64,000 nt of DNA from positions 186,001-250,000 of the forward strand of contig CAWABU010000006.1 in NCBI GenBank assembly GCA_963780345.1, written 5' to 3'. The DNA comes from PALSA-693 sp963780345. GTDB taxonomy: Bacteria; Actinomycetota; Acidimicrobiia; Acidimicrobiales; Palsa-688. Made by a program: the position numbers and the translations under genes. Shown here one piece after another: positions 8,453 to 16,743 of this stretch. Every line of letters begins with the position of its first letter. The first letter of the stretch is position 1. The notes beneath the pieces are model-generated. The model worked only from the letters and a program-made list of their open reading frames with translations, did not search any database and was not told the DNA's origin.

Positions 8453-9757
8453 ATGCCCGCCGGCGCGGACGACGATCTCTTCGCGGCGGCGCTCAACGAG
8501 CGACTGGCGGCCCAGGCCCCGCTGGCCGCCCGGATGCGCCCCCGCTCGCTGGATGAGGTCGTCGGCCAGGAGCACCTGCTGGCGCCGGGCCGGCCGCTCC
8601 GGGCCCTGATCGAGTCCGACCGGCTGTCGTCGGTGATCCTCTGGGGTCCCCCCGGCACCGGTAAGACCACCCTGGCCCGCCTCATCGCCGGCGCCACCCG
8701 GAAAGCCTTCGTCCCCATGTCCGCGGTGACGGCCGGGGTCAAGGACGTACGCGACACCGTGGCCGGCGCCCGCCGGCTCCTCGCCGAGCAGGATCGCGGC
8801 ACCATCTTCTTCCTCGACGAGGTCCACCGCTTCAACCGGGCCCAGCAGGATGCCCTCCTGCCGTCGGTGGAAGACGGGACCCTGGTCCTGGTCGGTGCGA
8901 CGACCGAGAATCCCTACTTCTCGGTGAACGCCCCGCTGCTCAGCCGGTCCACCCTCTTCCGCCTCGATCCCCTCGACGATGCCGCCGTCACCACCGTGGT
9001 CGAGCGGGCGCTGACCCACGAGGGCGCGTCCGCCGATGACGACGCCGTGGCGCTGCTCGTCAGCCTGGTCGACGGGGACGCCCGCGCCGCCCTCACCACC
9101 CTGGAGGTAGCCCTGGCGCTCGCTCCGGGCCGGCCGGTGACCCTCGAGGACGTCGAGGCCGCTCGCAGCGCCCGGGCCATCCGCTACGAGGAGGACGACC
9201 ACTACGACGTGATCTCGGCCTTCATCAAGTCGATTCGGGGCTCCGACGTCGACGCCGGGCTGTACTGGCTGGCCCGGATGCTGGCCGCCGGAGAGGACGC
9301 CCGCTTCGTGGCCCGGCGGCTGGTCATCCTGGCCAGCGAGGACATCGGCATGGCCGACCCGATCGCCCTGCTCATCGCCGATGCCGCGGCCCGGGCGGTG
9401 GAATTCGTGGGGCTACCGGAGGCCCATCTCAACCTGGCCCAGGCGGTGGTCCATTTGGCCGGCGCACCCAAATCCAACGCGGTGGCGAAAGCCATCTGGG
9501 ATGCCGAGGCCGATGTCGCCGGCCTCCCGGCCGGGCAGGTTCCGCCTCACCTCCGCGATGCCAGCTACCGCGCCGCCGCCCGACTCGGGCACGGGCGCGG
9601 CTACCAATATCCTCACGACGACGAGCGCGGTTGGGTCGACCAGCAGTACCGGCCCGACCACGTGGAAGGCCGGGTCTACTACCGGCCCTCCGCCCACGGG
9701 GAGGAGCCGGATCGCGCCGCCCGGTGGCTTCACGACCGGCGCCGTCCGCCCCGGTAG
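8453..9757 (+). CDS. rarA: Replication-associated recombination protein A (RarA/MgsA AAA+ ATPase)
   Basis: A 434-residue AAA+ ATPase related to clamp-loader subunits that acts at stalled replication forks. Walker A GPPGTGKTT is near residues 64-72, Walker B FFLDEVHRFN near 119-128, and sensor-1 VGATTENPYFSVN follows. The C-terminal tetramerisation region is recognisable (RYEEDDHYDVISAFIKSIRGSD, GLPEAHLNLAQAV, YQYPHDDERGWVDQQY). The frame is open far upstream, but ATG 8453 gives the family N-terminus and sits behind a -10 hexamer. Its TAG stop doubles as the start of TAGGCT, a -10 hexamer for the next gene. Confidence 0.93.
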   Translation: MPAGADDDLFAAALNERLAAQAPLAARMRPRSLDEVVGQEHLLAPGRPLRALIESDRLSSVILWGPPGTGKTTLARLIAGATRKAFVPMSAVTAGVKDVRDTVAGARRLLAEQDRGTIFFLDEVHRFNRAQQDALLPSVEDGTLVLVGATTENPYFSVNAPLLSRSTLFRLDPLDDAAVTTVVERALTHEGASADDDAVALLVSLVDGDARAALTTLEVALALAPGRPVTLEDVEAARSARAIRYEEDDHYDVISAFIKSIRGSDVDAGLYWLARMLAAGEDARFVARRLVILASEDIGMADPIALLIADAAARAVEFVGLPEAHLNLAQAVVHLAGAPKSNAVAKAIWDAEADVAGLPAGQVPPHLRDASYRAAARLGHGRGYQYPHDDERGWVDQQYRPDHVEGRVYYRPSAHGEEPDRAARWLHDRRRPPR

Positions 9758-9760
9758 GCT
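9755..9760 (+). promoter_or_regulatory. -10 hexamer overlapping the rarA stop codon
   Basis: TAGGCT begins with the rarA TAG and lies 9 nt before TTG 9770, the first of three repeated start codons for the DUF948 gene. Confidence 0.45.
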
Positions 9761-9769
9761 CGCCAGGAA

Positions 9770-9820
9770 TTGATGGGAACCCAACCTTGATCGGAACCCA
9801 CCCGTGATCGGAACCGTGTC
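9770..9820 (+). repeat. 17-bp triplicated translation start with two micro-ORFs
   Basis: Three tandem 17-bp units start at 9770 (TTGATGGGAACCCAACC), 9787 (TTGATCGGAACCCACCC) and 9804 (GTGATCGGAACCGTGTC). The first two encode six codons and a TGA (LMGTQP and LIGTHP), and each TGA overlaps the next start codon. The third is the start of the DUF948 gene. Confidence 0.7.
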
Positions 9821-10175
9821 AGCGGGGACTGCCGTGGCCATCGGGGTCACCGTCATTGCCACCGCGGCCGTCATCGGCCTGGCCCTGGCCGCGCTGTCGC
9901 TGTTGCGGACGGCCCGGCAGCTCCGCGAGTTGGCCGAGGACCTCAACCATCACACCGCGGTGGTGCTGGGCGGGGTCGAGGTGGCCATGGCCCGAGCCCA
10001 GGGCGAGCTCGATCGGGTCGACGATCTGGTCGGCTCGGCCCAGGCCATCACCGCCGCGGTCGGCGGAACATCCCGGCTGGCCCGGCTGGCGCTCTCCGGC
10101 CCACTCATCAAGGTCATGGCGTTCCGGGCCGGAACGGCCCGAGCGGGCCGGCGGCTGTTCGGGCGGGTGGGATGA
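9804..10175 (+). CDS. DUF948-family membrane protein
   Basis: A 123-residue protein with one N-terminal membrane span at about residues 10-32 (AIGVTVIATAAVIGLALAAL) and a helical region (LRTARQLRELAEDLNHHTAV) typical of DUF948. It lies between rarA and a DUF6167-like gene upstream of alaS, the standard actinobacterial order. Its molecular role is unknown. The GTG start is the third unit of a 17-bp tandem repeat. The stop TGA at 10173 lies inside the first unit of a 20-bp tandem repeat and overlaps the ATG of a micro-ORF. Confidence 0.75.
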   Translation: MIGTVSAGTAVAIGVTVIATAAVIGLALAALSLLRTARQLRELAEDLNHHTAVVLGGVEVAMARAQGELDRVDDLVGSAQAITAAVGGTSRLARLALSGPLIKVMAFRAGTARAGRRLFGRVG

Positions 10176-10240
10176 TGGTCGGGCGGGTGGGATGATGGTC
10201 GGGCGGGTGGGATGATGGTCGGGCGGGCAGGTTGATGCTG
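10161..10240 (+). repeat. 20-bp tandem repeat carrying a stop-start relay of three micro-ORFs
   Basis: Three identical 20-bp units (GGGCGGGTGGGATGATGGTC) occupy 10161-10220, followed by a diverged fourth at 10221-10240. Each unit contains TGATG, a stop overlapping a start. From the DUF948 stop the chain is ATG 10175 (MVGRVG, stop), ATG 10195 (MVGRVG, stop), ATG 10215 (MVGRAG, stop), and then ATG 10235, which starts the next gene. Confidence 0.85.
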
Positions 10241-10480
10241 CGGCGGGCACGATGGTTCGGCGCCGGCGCGGCCCTCGGGATCGGCGCCTCGGTGTGGGCC
10301 CAGCGCAAGCTCCGGACGGCGACGGCGAGGTACCGGCCGGGCCGGGTGGCCGCCACGGCGACCGGGAAGGCCCGGGCCCTCCCGGGAGACGTCCGGGCTG
10401 CCCTGCTCGAAGGCCGGAGCACCATGCGCGAGCGGGAGGCGGAGCTGCGCCGGGGGCTGGAACGGGTGCCGGAGTCGTAG
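10235..10480 (+). CDS. DUF6167-like small protein
   Basis: An 81-residue protein starting MLRRARWFGAGAALGIGASV, a short hydrophobic segment at about residues 8-20, followed by a basic stretch and a charged helical end (STMREREAELRRGLERVPES). Position between the DUF948 gene and alaS, and the pattern of a short N-terminal hydrophobic helix followed by a REAEL-type end, match the actinobacterial DUF6167 family. Function unknown. The ATG lies in the last unit of a 20-bp repeat. The TAG stop is also the start of the alaS -10 hexamer. Confidence 0.7.
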   Translation: MLRRARWFGAGAALGIGASVWAQRKLRTATARYRPGRVAATATGKARALPGDVRAALLEGRSTMREREAELRRGLERVPES

Positions 10481-10483
10481 GCT
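10478..10483 (+). promoter_or_regulatory. -10 hexamer of alaS overlapping the preceding stop codon
   Basis: TAGGCT begins with the TAG stop of the DUF6167-like gene and lies 10 nt before the alaS ATG at 10494. Confidence 0.45.
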
Positions 10484-10493
10484 GGAGCGCCAC

Positions 10494-13085
10494 ATGGATG
10501 CCATCGCGTTGCGTCGCGCCTTCACCCACTTCTTCGAGGAGCACCAGCACACGCTGGTGCCCTCGTCCGGGCTGATCCCGCACCATCCGCGCGCCCCGCT
10601 CTTCTCCAACGCCGGGATGAATCAGTTCATCCCGTACTTCCTCGGCGAGGAACGCCCGCCCTTTCCCCGGGCCACCAGCGTGCAGAAATGCGTGCGGATC
10701 CGGGGGAAGCACGATGACATCGACCTCGTGGGGCGGACCACCCGCCATCTCACCTTCTTCGAGATGCTCGGCAACTTCAGCTTCGGTGACTACTTCAAGG
10801 AGCTGGCCATCCCGCTGGCCTGGGAGCTGCTGACCGGACCGCTCGGGCTCGACGGGGATCGGGTATGGGTGAGCGTGTATCGCGACGACGACGAGGCGGC
10901 GGCGATCTGGGCCGACCAGGTGGGGATCCCGGCCGGCCGCATCCAGCGGCTCGACGAGGACAACTTCTGGGAGATGGGCGAGACCGGCCCGTGCGGCCCG
11001 AGCTCGGAGATCTACTACGACCGCGGGCCGAAGTGGGGCCCCGAGGGGGGACCGGCGGGCGGTGGAGGCGAGGAGCGCTTCGTCGAGCTCTGGAACCTGG
11101 TGTTCATGCAGTACGACCGGTTGGCGGACCGCAGCCTGGTCCCGCTGCCCCGGCCCAACATCGACACCGGCGCCGGCCTGGAGCGGGTCCTGATGGTCCT
11201 CCAGGAGGTGCCGTCGATCTGGGAGACCGACACCCTGCGGCCGATCATCGCCCGGTCCGAGGAACTTACCGGCCGAACCTACGGCGACGACGCCGAGGTG
11301 GACGTGGCCCTGCGGATCCTGGCCGACCACGCCCGGTCCGTGTCGTTCTTGATCAGCGACGGCGTCTTCCCGAGCAACGAGGACCGGGGCTACGTGCTGC
11401 GCCGCCTGATCCGGCGGGCGGTGCGCATCGCCTACCTGCTGGGGGTCGAACGACCCGTCACCCCGACGCTGATCGCCGCCGTGGTCAACGTGATGGGCGG
11501 CGCCTACCCGGACCTGGCCCGCAACGAGGACTACGTGATCGGGGTGGCGGCCCGCGAGGAAGGCCGCTTCCGCGCCACCCTGCGGTCGGGACTGACCATG
11601 CTCGAGGGGGAGCTGGCCGGCGGCGATGGGGTGGTGTCCGGGCCGGTGGCGTTCCGCCTGCACGACACCCACGGCTTCCCGATCGAGCTAACCCGGGAGA
11701 TCGCGGCGGAGCGGGGCGCCCGGGTCGACGAGGAGGGCTTCGCGGCGGCCATGCGCCTGCAGCAGGAACAGTCCAGTCAGAGGAAAAAAGACGCCGGCCC
11801 TGATGCGGAGGGGCGCCTGGCCACTTACCGGTCCATCGTCGAGAACGCCGGGCCCACCCGGTTCGTCGGTTACACCGACAGCACCGCTACCGCCCGGGTG
11901 CTCGACGTCGAGAGCGCCGGGGACGACGGGGAGACCGTGGAAATCTTCCTCGACGTCACCCCCTTCTACGCCGAGAGCGGCGGCCAGATCGGCGATACCG
12001 GTGTGATCGAGACCGACTCGGGCCGGGCCAGGGTGATCGACACCACCACGGCCCTGCCCGGACTGACCCGGCACCTGGCCGTCATCGAGGAGGGCGAGAT
12101 CCGGGTCGGGCAGGTGGCGACGGCGTCGATCGACACCGAGCGGCGGGCGGCCATCCGCCGCAACCACACCGGCACCCACCTGGTGCACTGGGCCCTCCGG
12201 GAGGTTCTCGGCGAACACGTCAAACAGCAGGGGTCACTCGTCGCCCCGGACTATCTCCGGTTCGACTTCACCCACTACGAGCCGCTGAGTGCGGACGAGA
12301 CCACCCGCGTCGAGGATCTGGTCAACCGCGAGATCCTGGCCGACGAGGACGTCTCGATCGAGACCATGAGCAAGGACGACGCCGAGCGGGCCGGGGCCAT
12401 CGCCTTCTTCGAGGAGAAGTACGGCGACGAGGTCCGGGTCGTGCAGGCGGGCAACGAGTCCCTCGAGCTCTGCGGCGGCACCCACGTGGCCCGGCTGGGG
12501 CAGATCGGTCCCTTCGAGATCGTCTCGGAAGGATCCATCGGCTCCAACCTGCGCCGCATCTTCGCCACGACCGGAACGACGACGCTGGCCCGGCTTCGGC
12601 GGGTCGAACGCCAGCTGGCCGACACGGCCGCCCTGCTTCGATCCACCCCGGACGAGGTGACGACGGCCGTAGAGCGCAAGCTGGCCGATCTGCGGGAGGT
12701 CGAGAGCCGGCTCCGGCAGACCGAGCAGGCGGCGCTGGCGGCCCGGGCGAAGACCCTGGTCGACCAGGCCGTTGACGGCCGGCTGGTCGCCCGGGTCGAC
12801 GGCCTGGTGACGAATCAGTTGCAGGAGCTGGCCAACCAGGTGCGCCAGGCGGGCGGCTTGCGGACCGTCGTCCTCGGCGGCAGCCCGGATGGCAGCCGGG
12901 TGGCGCTGGTGGCGCTGGCCGCCAAGGGTGGACCCATCACCGCCCCCGAGTTGATCGGGCCCGCGGCCCGAGCCGTCGGCGGTGGGGGCGGCGGAAAGGA
13001 CCCGGAGCGGGCCACGGCCGGCGGCCGGGACCCCGCCCGCCTGGACGAGGCCCTCGACCAGATCCGCGCCGTGCTCGCTCGATGA
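10494..13085 (+). CDS. alaS: Alanyl-tRNA synthetase
   Basis: An 863-residue enzyme of normal length that charges tRNA-Ala and edits mischarged Ser/Gly. The catalytic core is evident (PLFSNAGMNQFIPYFLGEE, TSVQKCVRIRGKHDDID, TFFEMLGNFSFGDYFK, NIDTGAGLERVLMVLQ). The editing-domain metal ligands are present: H558 and H562 in NHTGTHLVHW, and C660 and H664 in CGGTHV. The C-terminal coiled coil and C-Ala domain follow (ERQLADTAALLRSTPDEV, GLRTVVLGGSPDGSR). It overlaps ruvX by 4 nt (ATGA). Confidence 0.97.
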   Translation: MDAIALRRAFTHFFEEHQHTLVPSSGLIPHHPRAPLFSNAGMNQFIPYFLGEERPPFPRATSVQKCVRIRGKHDDIDLVGRTTRHLTFFEMLGNFSFGDYFKELAIPLAWELLTGPLGLDGDRVWVSVYRDDDEAAAIWADQVGIPAGRIQRLDEDNFWEMGETGPCGPSSEIYYDRGPKWGPEGGPAGGGGEERFVELWNLVFMQYDRLADRSLVPLPRPNIDTGAGLERVLMVLQEVPSIWETDTLRPIIARSEELTGRTYGDDAEVDVALRILADHARSVSFLISDGVFPSNEDRGYVLRRLIRRAVRIAYLLGVERPVTPTLIAAVVNVMGGAYPDLARNEDYVIGVAAREEGRFRATLRSGLTMLEGELAGGDGVVSGPVAFRLHDTHGFPIELTREIAAERGARVDEEGFAAAMRLQQEQSSQRKKDAGPDAEGRLATYRSIVENAGPTRFVGYTDSTATARVLDVESAGDDGETVEIFLDVTPFYAESGGQIGDTGVIETDSGRARVIDTTTALPGLTRHLAVIEEGEIRVGQVATASIDTERRAAIRRNHTGTHLVHWALREVLGEHVKQQGSLVAPDYLRFDFTHYEPLSADETTRVEDLVNREILADEDVSIETMSKDDAERAGAIAFFEEKYGDEVRVVQAGNESLELCGGTHVARLGQIGPFEIVSEGSIGSNLRRIFATTGTTTLARLRRVERQLADTAALLRSTPDEVTTAVERKLADLREVESRLRQTEQAALAARAKTLVDQAVDGRLVARVDGLVTNQLQELANQVRQAGGLRTVVLGGSPDGSRVALVALAAKGGPITAPELIGPAARAVGGGGGGKDPERATAGGRDPARLDEALDQIRAVLAR

Positions 13086-13519
13086 TCCCTCCCGGCCGGG
13101 TGCTCGGGGTCGATCTCGGGTCGAAGCGGATCGGGGTGGCGGTCACCGACAGCGAACAGCGGGTGGCCACCCCGGTGACCGTCTTGACCAGGACCGGCGA
13201 CCGGGCCGCGGATCATCAGGCTCTGGCCGACCTGGTGACGAGCTACCAGGCCGTCGGCCTGGTGGTCGGTCTCCCGCTCTCGCTGTCGGGGCAGATAGGA
13301 CCGGCGGCCGCAGCCGTCGCCGCCGAAGTGGGCGACCTCCGGCAGCGAGTGGGGGTGGAGGTCGTCAGCGTGGACGAGCGGCTGACGACGGTCGCCGCGG
13401 CCGGCACCCTGCGAGCCCAGGGCCGGAGCGCACGCGACCAGCGGGGCGTCATCGACCAAAACGCGGCCGCCCTTCTACTGCAGACGTGGGTGGAGCAGCG
13501 CCGGGGGAGAGCGAGTTGA
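13082..13519 (+). CDS. ruvX: Holliday-junction resolvase-like YqgF/RuvX
   Basis: A 145-residue RNase H-fold nuclease family member, linked in other bacteria to pre-16S rRNA 5' maturation. Family motifs are present: GVDLGSKRIGVAVTDSE at about residues 9-25, GLVVGLPLSLSGQIGPAA, and VDERLTTVAA with the catalytic Asp/Glu. ATG overlaps the alaS stop, and its own TGA overlaps the TTG of mltG. The alaS-ruvX-mltG-aroE order is conserved in actinobacteria. Confidence 0.92.
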   Translation: MIPPGRVLGVDLGSKRIGVAVTDSEQRVATPVTVLTRTGDRAADHQALADLVTSYQAVGLVVGLPLSLSGQIGPAAAAVAAEVGDLRQRVGVEVVSVDERLTTVAAAGTLRAQGRSARDQRGVIDQNAAALLLQTWVEQRRGRAS

Positions 13520-14655
13520 ACAGAAAACAGGACATCCTTCCCGGTGGCTACACCGCCCAGCAGCCGTGGCCCGATCCCGACGAGCCCGGATCACGGCGCG
13601 ATCGACGCCGGCGAGGTGGGGTGCGCCGCCACCCGGTCCTGCTCACGCTGCTGATCGTGCTGTTGCTTTTCGTCGGGCTGGTGATCGGCGGCGTCGTGTG
13701 GGCCCAGAGTCAGATCAACCCCGGAGGGCATCCAGGGCCCAAGGTGGCGGTCCGGGTCCCCGACGGGGTCTCGACGTCGAAGATCGGCGACATCCTGGCC
13801 AAGGCCGGTGTCATCCACGACGCCACCCTGTTCAGCCTCTATGTCCGCATCAAAGGCGAAGGGCCGCTGCTGCCGGGAACCTACTCTCTCCCGCGCCACT
13901 CCAGTTACCGTTCGGCGATTTCCGCCCTGGAGGCCGGCCCCAAGCTGGTCACCGACACCCTCCGGATTCCGGAGGGCTACACCCTCCGGCAGATCGCCGC
14001 GGCCGTGGCCGCCCTACCGAATCTGCACCTCACGGCGTCGCGATTTCTGGCCGCGGCCACGAGCGGAGAGGTGCGCAGCCCCTACGAACCGCCCGGCGTC
14101 AACAACCTCGAAGGGCTGCTCTTTCCGGACACCTACCAGGTGCGACAGGGCGAAAGCGAGGTGGAGATCCTGGAGACGCTGGTCGGCGAGTTCAACGACC
14201 AGGCCAGCCAGCTGGGTCTGACCGCCGCCGCGGCGCGCCTGCATATGAGCCCCTATCAGCTGGTCACCGTCGCCTCCATCGTGGAACGCGAGGCCAAGCT
14301 GACCGCGGACCGGGGGCCGGTGGCCGGGGTGATCTACAACCGACTGCACGCCGGGATGCCGCTCGGGGCTGACTCCACTCAGACCTACTATCTGCGCCTC
14401 ACCCATCCAGACCTGACCCCGTCCGTGGCCCAGCTCAACGCGCCCAGCCCCTACAACACCCGTCGCAACAAGGGGCTGCCGCCGACCGCCATCGCCAACC
14501 CGGGACTGGCCTCCCTGCGGGCGGCCGCCGCTCCGCCGAGCAGCAAGAACCTGTACTTCGTGCAGATCAAACCTGACGGCCAGCTCGGCTACGCCGCCAC
14601 CTCCGCCGGATTCACCCAACTCCAGGCCGAGTGCGCGGCCGCCGGTCTGTGCTGA
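13516..14655 (+). CDS. mltG: Endolytic murein transglycosylase MltG
   Basis: A 379-residue single-span membrane protein that cleaves nascent peptidoglycan strands. A basic, proline-rich cytosolic start leads to a membrane span at about residues 41-63 (LLTLLIVLLLFVGLVIGGVV), a LysM-like region, then the YceG catalytic domain with VASIVEREAKL, whose first Glu (residue 257) is the catalytic one, and IYNRLHAGMPLGADSTQTYY. TTG 13516 is chosen because it overlaps the ruvX stop (TTGA) and follows GGGGGAGAG; an in-frame GTG at 13621 would remove the cytosolic tail. Confidence 0.9.
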   Translation: MNRKQDILPGGYTAQQPWPDPDEPGSRRDRRRRGGVRRHPVLLTLLIVLLLFVGLVIGGVVWAQSQINPGGHPGPKVAVRVPDGVSTSKIGDILAKAGVIHDATLFSLYVRIKGEGPLLPGTYSLPRHSSYRSAISALEAGPKLVTDTLRIPEGYTLRQIAAAVAALPNLHLTASRFLAAATSGEVRSPYEPPGVNNLEGLLFPDTYQVRQGESEVEILETLVGEFNDQASQLGLTAAAARLHMSPYQLVTVASIVEREAKLTADRGPVAGVIYNRLHAGMPLGADSTQTYYLRLTHPDLTPSVAQLNAPSPYNTRRNKGLPPTAIANPGLASLRAAAAPPSSKNLYFVQIKPDGQLGYAATSAGFTQLQAECAAAGLC

Positions 14656-14674
14656 CATCCCGGTGAGATCCCGG
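14652..14674 (+). repeat. 11-bp duplicated start at the mltG-aroE junction
   Basis: TGACATCCCGG (14653-14663) and TGAGATCCCGG (14664-14674) are tandem near-copies. CTG 14652 overlaps the mltG stop and would read four codons to a TGA that overlaps the aroE GTG. Confidence 0.4.
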
Positions 14675-15538
14675 GGCCTGGGCGCAGCGACCAGAGTGGC
14701 CGCGGTCATCGGCGATCCGGTCCGCCACTCACTTTCGCCCGCCCTCCACAATGCCGCGTTCGCCGCCCTGGCCCTGGACTGGGTGTACGTGGCCTTTCCG
14801 GTCCGTCCGGGCGAGGGCGCCGCGGCGGTGGCGGCCATGCGGGTCCTCGACCTCGCTGGACTCTCGGTGACGATGCCGCACAAGGCGGCCGTGGTAGGCG
14901 CCCTGGACCGCCTGGGCCCGACGGCATCCCGCCTCGGGGTCGTGAACACCATCAGCTGGGCGGCCAGCCCGGACGGACCGGAACTGGTCGGCGACAGCAC
15001 TGATGGGGCCGGCTTCCTGGATGCCCTCCGTGGCGACGACGGGTTCGATCCGAGGGGCTGCCGCTGCCTGATTCTCGGCGCCGGCGGAGCGGCCCGGTCG
15101 GTCTGCCTGGCGATCGCCGAGGCGGGTGCCGCCCGGGTTCGGGTGGTCGCCCGAAGGCGGGACGCGGCGGAGGAGTGCGCCGGCCTGGCCGGTCCGGCCG
15201 GCGCCGCGCTAGGACCGGAAGACCTGCCCGAGGCGGTCCCCGACTCGGATCTGATCGTCAACGCCAGCCCGGTCGGCATGTCGCCGGGTGACGGGTTGCC
15301 ATTCACCCTGGATGCCGCCCTTCTGCGTCCCGATCAATTCGTCGCCGATCTCATTTACGCCCCCGCCACCACTCCACTGATCGCAGCGGGACGGGCCAGG
15401 GGGGCAAGAACCGCGAACGGCCTCGGCCCCCTTATCCATCAGGCGGCGCGACAGGTGGCGATCTGGACCGGCCGGCCGGCGCCGATCGATGTCATGTCGG
15501 CGGCTGCGCTCGCCGCGCTCGCCCACGGGGCGCGCTGA
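14663..15538 (+). CDS. aroE: Shikimate dehydrogenase
   Basis: A 291-residue NADPH-dependent enzyme that reduces 3-dehydroshikimate to shikimate. The substrate site SLSPALHNAAFAAL, the catalytic region LSVTMPHKAAVV with its Lys, NTISW, and DSTDGAGF are present, followed by the cofactor loop LILGAGGAARSVCLAIAEAG and a C-terminal GLGPLIHQAARQVAIWTG. Length is normal. GTG start 8 nt after the mltG stop. It lies apart from the aroC-aroK-aroB-aroQ cluster further on, which lacks only this step among its neighbours. Confidence 0.93.
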   Translation: MRSRGLGAATRVAAVIGDPVRHSLSPALHNAAFAALALDWVYVAFPVRPGEGAAAVAAMRVLDLAGLSVTMPHKAAVVGALDRLGPTASRLGVVNTISWAASPDGPELVGDSTDGAGFLDALRGDDGFDPRGCRCLILGAGGAARSVCLAIAEAGAARVRVVARRRDAAEECAGLAGPAGAALGPEDLPEAVPDSDLIVNASPVGMSPGDGLPFTLDAALLRPDQFVADLIYAPATTPLIAAGRARGARTANGLGPLIHQAARQVAIWTGRPAPIDVMSAAALAALAHGAR

Positions 15539-15600
15539 TTGGTCCGGACAGCAGGCCCGGTTTTCTGCCGTCGACCCGGAGATGGCAGGATGACGGGCTG

Positions 15601-16743
15601 GTGACCACCCTGGCCGTCATTCGCGAAGTTCGACCCGGCGAACGCCGCGTCGCGGTCGTCCCCGCTGAGATCCCGAGGTTGACCGCGGCCGGCATCCAGG
15701 TGGTGGTGGAGAGCGGCGCCGGCGAACCATCCGGTTTCGACGACCAAGCCTACGCCGAGGTCGAGGGCGTCCGCGTCGTGGAGCGACGCTCGGACGCCCT
15801 GGACGCGGCCGAGATCGTGGTCGCGGTGTCGCCCCCGACCGCCGAGGATGCGGAGGCCCTGCCGGTCGAGTCCACCCTGCTCTGCTTCCTGCCGCCGGCA
15901 ACCAACGTGGACGCCATCGGCGTCCTGCGGGACCGGCACGTGAAGGCCTTCTCGTTTGATCTGGTGCCCCGCACCAGCCGGGCCCAGGCCATGGACGCCC
16001 TCAGCTCGCAGGCCAGTCTGGCCGGGTACCAGGCCGCCATCCTGGCCGCCGAACGGCTCAACCGGGTGGTACCGATGATGATGACCGCGGCCGGAACAGT
16101 CCCCCCGGCCCGGATCCTGGTCATGGGGGCCGGCGTGGCCGGGCTGCAGGCCATCGCCACCGTGCGGCGCCTCGGCGCCGCGGTCAATGCCTACGACGTG
16201 CGGCCCGAAGCCGCGGAGGAGGTGCTGAGCCTGGGCGCCCGATTCGTGGAGCTACCGCTCGAGGCCCGACCGGGAGAAGGCGGCTATGCCGCCGAACAGG
16301 GGGCCGAATTCCTGGCCCGGCAACGGCAGCTGATCTCCGACACCGTGGCCCGGTCCGACGTGGTGATCACCACCGCAGCGGTCCCCGGCCGGCCCGCACC
16401 CCGCCTGGTGACCACGGCCATGGTCGAGCGGATGCGGCGGGGCTCGGTGGTGATCGATCTGGCCGCGGCCTCGGGGGGCAACTGCGAGCTCACGGTCGAC
16501 GGCGAGGAGATCGATTACCACGGGGTGGTGGTCATCGGCGCCGGCGACCTGCCCTCCAGCGTTCCCGCCACCGCCAGCAGCGTGTACGCCCGCAACGTGA
16601 GCACCTTCCTCGGTCTGCTGGTGCGGGAGGGCCGGGTCCAGCCCGATTTCGACGACGACATCGTCGACGCCACCTGCGTCACCGCCGGCGGTGCGGTCCG
16701 GCATCCCCCGACCCGCGAGCTGCTCACTGGGGCCGGACAGTGA
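15601..16743 (+). CDS. pntAA: NAD(P) transhydrogenase alpha subunit part 1 (NAD-binding)
   Basis: A 380-residue soluble dI domain of proton-translocating transhydrogenase, related to alanine dehydrogenase. Visible motifs are VIREVRPGERRVAVVPAEIP, the SSQASLAGYQAAILAAERL segment, and the nucleotide-binding ILVMGAGVAGLQAIATVRRL near residues 178-197. It binds NADH and passes hydride to NADP+ in PntB. The gene is split from the membrane part as in many alpha-proteobacteria and actinobacteria. GTG start; stop overlaps the pntAB GTG by 4 nt. A CAGGAT 9 nt upstream could be a -10 but lacks the leading T. Confidence 0.92.
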   Translation: MTTLAVIREVRPGERRVAVVPAEIPRLTAAGIQVVVESGAGEPSGFDDQAYAEVEGVRVVERRSDALDAAEIVVAVSPPTAEDAEALPVESTLLCFLPPATNVDAIGVLRDRHVKAFSFDLVPRTSRAQAMDALSSQASLAGYQAAILAAERLNRVVPMMMTAAGTVPPARILVMGAGVAGLQAIATVRRLGAAVNAYDVRPEAAEEVLSLGARFVELPLEARPGEGGYAAEQGAEFLARQRQLISDTVARSDVVITTAAVPGRPAPRLVTTAMVERMRRGSVVIDLAAASGGNCELTVDGEEIDYHGVVVIGAGDLPSSVPATASSVYARNVSTFLGLLVREGRVQPDFDDDIVDATCVTAGGAVRHPPTRELLTGAGQ

